Shown one piece after another: positions 12,992 to 17,427 of a DNA stretch of 17,427 nucleotides. Position 1 is the stretch's first letter. Each line of letters opens with the position of its first letter. The stretch covers positions 1-17,427 of the forward strand of contig UQDR01000032.1 of the NCBI GenBank assembly GCA_900539835.1, read 5' to 3'. Source of the DNA: an uncultured Ruminococcus sp. (GTDB lineage Bacteria; Bacillota; Clostridia; Oscillospirales; Ruminococcaceae). Under the pieces are notes generated by a model. The model saw nothing but the letters and a program-made list of their open reading frames with translations. It did not search any database and was not told the origin of the DNA. A program made the translations under genes and the position numbers.

Positions 12992-13846
12992 ATGAGTTAC
13001 GGTTACAAAAAAGGATATAATCCACAAAAGTATGCCGAAAATCGAAAGGCAGAAAAGGAAAGAACATATCAAATGATTGACGATACGGCGATCGAGGTTT
13101 CAAAAAGTCCCGATAAGCTAAGAGAATTTCTTGATGTTCAAGCAAAGTTTGATATGTATTCGGCGGCAAACACTTTGCTTATCTTTAAGCAAATGCCTAA
13201 TGCCACACAGCTTAAATCTTTTGATGATTGGAACAAGGACGGCATCCAAGTTCGTCAAAAGCAAAAGAGCATAGCAATTCTTGAACCTGTTGAATATACA
13301 AAGAGCGACGGTACACCGGGTCTTGGCTATAATGTCAAAAGAGTGTTTGACTGTTCGCAAACAAATTCAAAAAGAGAGGCAGTTCAAAAGACCGATGATT
13401 TGAAACATACTCTCAAAAACTTTGTAAATGCTTCGCCTGTTGAAATCATTGTAGGCGAAATACCAAATTCAAACCTCGGTGCGTTCTACAACTTTGAGAC
13501 ACAGCAAATTACACTCAATGAAAATCTTACCGATACTAAACAGATTTTTGAGTGCCTTGCTCAAGAGGTTGCATTTGCTCAGCTTGCCGACGGTAAGAAA
13601 TCATACAGCCGTAGAGACGAAGGCTTTAAGGCAGTTTGCCTTGCATATATGATTTGCACCAAATACGGTGTTGATAAAAACGCTTTCGCTATTGAAAGCC
13701 TGCCGGATAATTGGAAAAAGGCGGACGCAAAAGATATTCGCCGTGAACTCTCCTCTGTAAATTCTGCCTACAAGGAAATTGTCAGCAGAGTTAATGATGA
13801 AATCTATCGCCAAAGGCAGGCAAAGAGCAAGAAAATGGAGCGATAA
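12992..13846 (+). CDS. ArdC-like protein with degenerate peptidase site, 284 aa
   Basis: The N-terminal half (FLDVQAKFDMYSAANTLLIF ... FDDWNKDGIQVRQKQKSIAI) is like the ArdC N-terminal ssDNA-binding domain, found in anti-restriction proteins of conjugative plasmids. The C-terminal half looks like the linked zinc-peptidase domain, but where an HExxH helix is expected the sequence is CLAQEVAFAQLA. The first histidine position is Gln and the second is Phe, so metal catalysis is unlikely. A DEGFKAVCLAYMICTKYGVD helix follows, as in the family. It starts five bases after the PcfB-like stop, inside the transfer operon. Protection of the incoming strand is inferred. Confidence 0.65.
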   Translation: MSYGYKKGYNPQKYAENRKAEKERTYQMIDDTAIEVSKSPDKLREFLDVQAKFDMYSAANTLLIFKQMPNATQLKSFDDWNKDGIQVRQKQKSIAILEPVEYTKSDGTPGLGYNVKRVFDCSQTNSKREAVQKTDDLKHTLKNFVNASPVEIIVGEIPNSNLGAFYNFETQQITLNENLTDTKQIFECLAQEVAFAQLADGKKSYSRRDEGFKAVCLAYMICTKYGVDKNAFAIESLPDNWKKADAKDIRRELSSVNSAYKEIVSRVNDEIYRQRQAKSKKMER

Positions 13847-13849
13847 TAT

Positions 13850-14041
13850 ATGAAAGAAGAACGCTACCATTTAGTTCTTGATGATTTTGAACAAGGCGTA
13901 GTTATTCGTGCTCTCAATGATTTACGCACAGATTTAATCAGCGATAAAAGAGAAACCGATGCCGTAGATGAAGTGCTGTTAAAGGTTTGCAAAGCACCTA
14001 CCAAAAAGATAAAGGTGGTAAAGCAGAATGAGGAACGATAA
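13850..14041 (+). CDS. Small conserved-context protein of unknown function, 63 aa
   Basis: I do not recognise a named family. The protein is polar with alternating charge (EERYHLVLDDFEQGVVIRAL, then TDAVDEVLLKV) and a lysine-rich end. It probably forms helices. It sits three bases after the ArdC-like stop and overlaps the coupling-protein gene by 14 bases, so it belongs to the transfer operon. Its ribosome binding site is weak (GGAG about ten bases before). The acidic and then basic profile might suit a binding partner of a neighbouring protein, but this is speculation. Confidence 0.6.
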   Translation: MKEERYHLVLDDFEQGVVIRALNDLRTDLISDKRETDAVDEVLLKVCKAPTKKIKVVKQNEER

Positions 14042-15827
14042 CAAAAAGGTAGAAATTATTGCTTTCGCAGTTTTTGTTGTACCTTTGATATATATTGGTC
14101 TAAAGATTGCACCGTATATGTCAAACGGGTTAATATCAATTCTTAATGGCTTTAGTGAAATATTTGCACAACCGTTTAAGATAACCTTATGTGAGGACAG
14201 TTTAAAAGCTGTCCTCATTTTGCTTTTAATCTACGGTATTACTTTGTTGGTGTATTTTTCTTCAAAGAAAAATTACAGGCGAGGTGAAGAACACGGCTCC
14301 GCAAAATGGGGCAAAGCAAAACAGGTTGGTAAAAAGTATATTCAAAAACCGATAAATCAAAACAAGATATTGACTGATAATGTCGCTATCGGTATGAATT
14401 GCAAAAAGCATAGGCGAAATCTTAATACGATAATTTGCGGCGGTGCCGGTGCAGGCAAAACAAGATTTTACGCAAAGCCGAATTTAATGCAGTGCAATAC
14501 CTCTTTCGTCATTCCCGACCCAAAGGGTGAAATAGTTAAAGCTGACGGTAATCTGCTTGTAAAGAAAGGCTATGATGTCAAGGTTATTGATTTGATTGAT
14601 ATGGAAAAGAGCTATTGCTACAATCCGTTTGTTTATCTTGAAAATGACAATGACATACAAAAGCTTGTAACTAATCTTTTCAAAAGCACAACACCGAAAG
14701 GCTCACAAACCAATGACCCGTTTTGGGATACGGCGGCACAAATGCTTTTACTTGCTTTAATCTTTTATCTTCACTATGAAGCACCTGAAGAAGAACAGAA
14801 TTTTGCAATGGTAATGTATATGCTTCGTGCAGGTGCTATTGAAGATGACGAGGACGGCCCGTACCTTACACCACTTGACCGTCTGTTCTACAATCTTGAA
14901 ACCGAGAAACCCGAACACATAGCAGTTAAGTATTACAAGTCTTATCATTTAGGCTCGTCAAAGACGCTTAAATCAATTCAGATAACCTTGATGTCAAGAC
15001 TTGAAAAGTTTAATCTTGAAAGCCTTGCAGCTTTAACCAAGACAGATGAACTTGATTTATCAACTATGGGAGAAAAGAAAACAGCCTTGTTTGCCGTTAT
15101 TCCTGATAACGATACAAGTTTTAATTTTCTTATCTCTATTTTATATACTCAACTGTTTCAACAACTCTTTTATTGCGCCGACAAAAAGCACGGCGGAGCG
15201 TTACCGATACCCGTACACTTTCTCATGGATGAATTTGCGAATGTATCATTACCCGATGATTTTGATAAGCTACTTAGCGTAATGCGTTCAAGAAACATTT
15301 TCGTATCCATAATACTTCAAAATCTTTCTCAGCTTAAAGCCTTGTTTGAAAAGCAATGGGAAAGTATTGTCGGCAACTGCGACCAATTTCTTTATCTCGG
15401 CGGAAATGAGCAATCAACACACAAATATGTTTCCGAGCAACTCGGCAAGGAAACTATCGACACAAACACATACGCACGAAGTTTTGGCAGAAACGGTAAT
15501 TATTCTACCAACTATCAAATATCAGGCAGAGAGTTAATGACGCCTGCCGAAGTGCGTATGCTTGATAATCGCTATGCAATTCTCTTTATCCGTGGTGAAA
15601 GACCTGTTATTGATCTCAAGTATGATATTCTTAAACATCCGAATTTGAAGTATACAGAAGACGGTGGAGCAAAGCCTTTTATTTACGGTAAAGAAAAATC
15701 TTCTATTGCCTCAATCACTTTTACTTTCTTTAAGAGTGATAAAAAGCAGGAAAAAGATGATATTGCCGACGATTATGATTATGACTTAATTACAAAAGAA
15801 GAACTTGAACTGATGTTCAATATTTAG
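14028..15827 (+). CDS. VirD4/TraG-type coupling protein (T4CP), 599 aa
   Basis: This hexameric membrane ATPase should connect the relaxosome to the mating channel. Two N-terminal membrane segments are visible (IAFAVFVVPLIYIGLKIAPYM, about 11-31, and AVLILLLIYGITLLVYF, about 61-77). After SAKW, Walker A is GGAGAGKTRF (138-147) followed by VIPDPKGEIV, a VirD4 signature. Walker B is FLMDEFANV (about 397-405), and a later sensor region contains ILQNLSQLKALF. The C-terminus is acidic. ATG 14028 follows AAAGGTGG. It overlaps the small gene before it and is 11 bases from the Maff2-like gene. Length is normal for the family in Firmicutes ICEs. Confidence 0.92.
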   Translation: MRNDNKKVEIIAFAVFVVPLIYIGLKIAPYMSNGLISILNGFSEIFAQPFKITLCEDSLKAVLILLLIYGITLLVYFSSKKNYRRGEEHGSAKWGKAKQVGKKYIQKPINQNKILTDNVAIGMNCKKHRRNLNTIICGGAGAGKTRFYAKPNLMQCNTSFVIPDPKGEIVKADGNLLVKKGYDVKVIDLIDMEKSYCYNPFVYLENDNDIQKLVTNLFKSTTPKGSQTNDPFWDTAAQMLLLALIFYLHYEAPEEEQNFAMVMYMLRAGAIEDDEDGPYLTPLDRLFYNLETEKPEHIAVKYYKSYHLGSSKTLKSIQITLMSRLEKFNLESLAALTKTDELDLSTMGEKKTALFAVIPDNDTSFNFLISILYTQLFQQLFYCADKKHGGALPIPVHFLMDEFANVSLPDDFDKLLSVMRSRNIFVSIILQNLSQLKALFEKQWESIVGNCDQFLYLGGNEQSTHKYVSEQLGKETIDTNTYARSFGRNGNYSTNYQISGRELMTPAEVRMLDNRYAILFIRGERPVIDLKYDILKHPNLKYTEDGGAKPFIYGKEKSSIASITFTFFKSDKKQEKDDIADDYDYDLITKEELELMFNI

Positions 15828-15838
15828 GAGGAAAACTT

Positions 15839-16195
15839 ATGCTTAAATTTAAAACAAAAAAGAGTGATGAAGTTAAAACTTCACCACTCACTAAAAAATC
15901 TAATGCTGTTGCTAAGGCAACTATGTTTTTTGCAACGCTTATTGCAACAATGTTCTGCTTTGCTGTTACAGCTTTTGCAGACGATGACCCACTTACGGTT
16001 GTAAACAATCTTTCAACCTTTATTTTCGGTCTTATCCGAGCAGTAGGACTTATCATTCTTGCTTGGGGTATTGTTCAGGTAGGATTATCGTTTCAAACCC
16101 ACGACCCGTCACAGCGCTCTAACGGATTTCTCACCCTCGCCGGAGGTGTTGTAATCACATTTACAAAAGAAATCCTTAATCTTATTACGGGATAA
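15839..16195 (+). CDS. Maff2/VirB2-like small membrane protein, 118 aa
   Basis: A basic N-terminus is followed by a hydrophobic segment (about 28-46) ending VTAFA before DDD, which looks like a signal peptide with an Ala-x-Ala cleavage site. After it come two more hydrophobic segments (FIFGLIRAVGLIILAWGIVQVGL and LAGGVVITFTKEILNLI), the two-helix layout of VirB2/TrbC pilin-like proteins and of Maff2 proteins in Firmicutes ICEs. A pilin-like or channel role is inferred. AGGAGG (15826-15831) stands seven bases before the ATG. It ends seven bases before the convergent TPR gene; the next mating-channel genes are not seen here. Confidence 0.7.
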   Translation: MLKFKTKKSDEVKTSPLTKKSNAVAKATMFFATLIATMFCFAVTAFADDDPLTVVNNLSTFIFGLIRAVGLIILAWGIVQVGLSFQTHDPSQRSNGFLTLAGGVVITFTKEILNLITG

Positions 16196-16202
16196 AGCCT
16201 AA

Positions 16203-17427
16203 TTATGCGACGATTTTATTAGTTAATGAATCTTTTCTCAATTTTTGTAAAACAATATCGTAATTGTTAGTTTTGTATTTAGATAAAATGTATTCGGGAT
16301 TTGATAGAGTGTTAATAGCTTTACATTTGAAAAGATTATTTTTAGTTAAATAATATAAATTTGTATAACAGATGGAAAGAATTTCATTTTTTATATTAAG
16401 ATCTTCCAAGATTTTAATTGCAGATTTATAATATTCGATTGCTTCAATGCTATTTTTTAAATCGTATAAAATTGCTAATAAATAATAAGATTTTGCCAAA
16501 CGAAATTTATCGGATTTATTTCTTTTTCTAATGGAAAGAGCTTCTTTTTGAAATGAAATTGCTTTGTCAAAATCACCACTTCTTCGATAAAGACTTGACA
16601 ATGTGCTTAATGTTATTGCAAAATTAGTTTCTTTAGTAGAAGGTGAATTTTTTTCTAAGTTATACACTTTGTTTTCTAATATTAAAGCGGGTTTTATATA
16701 ATTTAGTTTTGAGTATATTAATGCGAGATTATGATAAGAGATATTTAAGTTACTGCTATATTTTTTTCTTAATTGAAAAGATTTCTTTTGATATTTTAAT
16801 GCATTTAAAAGTTGACTATTGTCTTTAGATAATATTAATGACATTACGTTGTATGATTTTATATTAAATTCATCGTATTCAATGTTATTTTCAATCCCGC
16901 GAAGACATTTCTTTTGCAAGTTAATTGCTGTTTTATTGTCTCCTAATTCAGAAAAAATCCATGCTGAACTATTTAGAAAATCCTTATATTCAACAGACAT
17001 ATCATCAATATAATTTGAAATAGATAATGCCCAATTAGAATATATAAATTTATCGTCTAAACTATCAAATGTTCCTGAATCTATAATTTTGCTCAAGTTT
17101 AAAATGAGTTCTTTACAAGCTTCAAATGTTGGATTAATCTGATCTCGTACAATTTCTTGAATTACATTGTGTATGATTATTTTGTTTTCTTTAATAAAAA
17201 TCCAACCTTTTCTTTCTAACAAATTAACATATTCGATATATTCATTTTTAAATAGATCATTAAAAATTGTATAATTTATATCATCTTTTGGAAGAAGTGA
17301 CAGATAGAGTAAAATTATTCTTTCTTCTTTTAGGTCAGCAATGTCAAATACTATTTTTAAGTGATCAAAAAATTTTCTGTATTCATTATCATCGTGCCAA
17401 TTTATTGGAACAGACGCGTGAATGGTT
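16203..17427 (-). CDS. STAND/NB-ARC-like protein with TPR repeats, N-terminal part outside window
   Basis: The frame is open from the right edge to TAA at 16205-16203, giving 407 visible residues; a TTG at 17222 is inside the gene, not its start. Near the edge, IILLYLSLLPKDDINYTIF followed by LLERKGWIFIKEN and IIIHNVIQEIVRDQ resembles the winged helix that closes the ATPase module of STAND proteins. The rest is made of TPR-like helical pairs, for example AINLQKKCLRGIE, NALKYQKKSFQLRKKY, KAISFQKEALSIRKR and EAIEYYKSAIKILEDL, about 40 residues apart. Many such proteins sense phage or foreign proteins. The P-loop and effector domain lie outside. Base composition is far more AT-rich than its neighbours, pointing to recent acquisition. 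Confidence 0.7.
   Translation of the reverse strand, partial: TIHASVPINWHDDNEYRKFFDHLKIVFDIADLKEERIILLYLSLLPKDDINYTIFNDLFKNEYIEYVNLLERKGWIFIKENKIIIHNVIQEIVRDQINPTFEACKELILNLSKIIDSGTFDSLDDKFIYSNWALSISNYIDDMSVEYKDFLNSSAWIFSELGDNKTAINLQKKCLRGIENNIEYDEFNIKSYNVMSLILSKDNSQLLNALKYQKKSFQLRKKYSSNLNISYHNLALIYSKLNYIKPALILENKVYNLEKNSPSTKETNFAITLSTLSSLYRRSGDFDKAISFQKEALSIRKRNKSDKFRLAKSYYLLAILYDLKNSIEAIEYYKSAIKILEDLNIKNEILSICYTNLYYLTKNNLFKCKAINTLSNPEYILSKYKTNNYDIVLQKLRKDSLTNKIVA

Larger units (their letters stand above)
6494..17427 (+). mobile_element. Part of an integrative conjugative element (ICE) with cargo, both ends outside window
   Basis: The gene order SNF2 helicase, DUF3848, Toprim/DUF3991, DUF3846, DUF3789, MobC, MOBP relaxase, PcfB, ArdC-like, VirD4 coupling protein, Maff2-like matches the conjugation module of Tn1549-like and related Firmicutes ICEs as I know them. 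Genes overlap or are closely spaced and all lie on the + strand, except the AT-rich cargo gene at the right end. The mating-channel genes (VirB4, VirB6 and so on) are expected further right but are not in the window. Confidence 0.75.

Noticed and set aside
1..17427. tRNA, rRNA, riboswitch, insertion sequence or CRISPR array
   Set aside because: I looked for tRNA-like cloverleaf ends, conserved rRNA blocks, DDE transposase motifs and regular repeat-spacer patterns and saw none; no covariance-model search could be run.

Overview
The window looks like accessory DNA from a low-to-medium G+C anaerobic Firmicute (Bacillota), most likely a gut Clostridia relative. That is inferred from the mobile-element gene families present. 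No chromosomal housekeeping gene, tRNA or rRNA is visible. Two mobile elements appear to be nested, followed by AT-rich cargo.

Region A (1 to about 6,500) is the right part of an integrative and mobilizable element (IME), all on the + strand and fairly GC-rich (32 of 60 bases G/C in 901-960). In order it holds the tail of a sigma-70-like regulator, a second sigma-like protein, a RepA-like AAA ATPase, a candidate pMV158-type oriT, a 78-bp tandem repeat, a MobV (Mob/Pre) relaxase, a ParB-like protein, a PC4/YdbC-like protein, a small unknown protein and a large serine recombinase. It encodes relaxation and integration functions but shows no mating-channel gene, so it would need a helper conjugation system. 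Its left end lies outside the window.

Region B (about 6,500 to 16,195) is part of a larger integrative conjugative element (ICE) with lower G+C (22 of 60 in 11,221-11,280). It opens in the middle of helicase motif VI of a SNF2-type helicase gene. The IME therefore seems to have integrated into that gene, leaving its C-terminal part as a fragment here. Next comes a Fic gene with its own promoter, operator-like repeats and terminator. Then come the ICE genes: DUF3848, Toprim/DUF3991, DUF3846, a structured intergenic stretch that may be the ICE oriT, DUF3789, MobC, a MOBP relaxase, PcfB (DUF3801), an ArdC-like protein, a small unknown protein, a VirD4-type coupling protein, and a Maff2/VirB2-like membrane protein. 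Many of these genes overlap or sit a few bases apart, as in one long operon.

Region C (16,203 to the end) is a very AT-rich (13 of 60 G/C in 16,441-16,500) convergent gene on the - strand. It encodes the C-terminal part of a STAND/NB-ARC-like protein with tetratricopeptide repeats. It starts 7 bases after the Maff2-like gene, where further mating-channel genes would be expected, so it is probably acquired cargo, possibly for defence.

The IME relaxase should act at its own oriT and could use the mating channel of the very ICE it has inserted into. The same insertion should break the ICE helicase until the IME excises. No tools were run: family names come from motif recognition, and G+C values from counts of single sequence lines.
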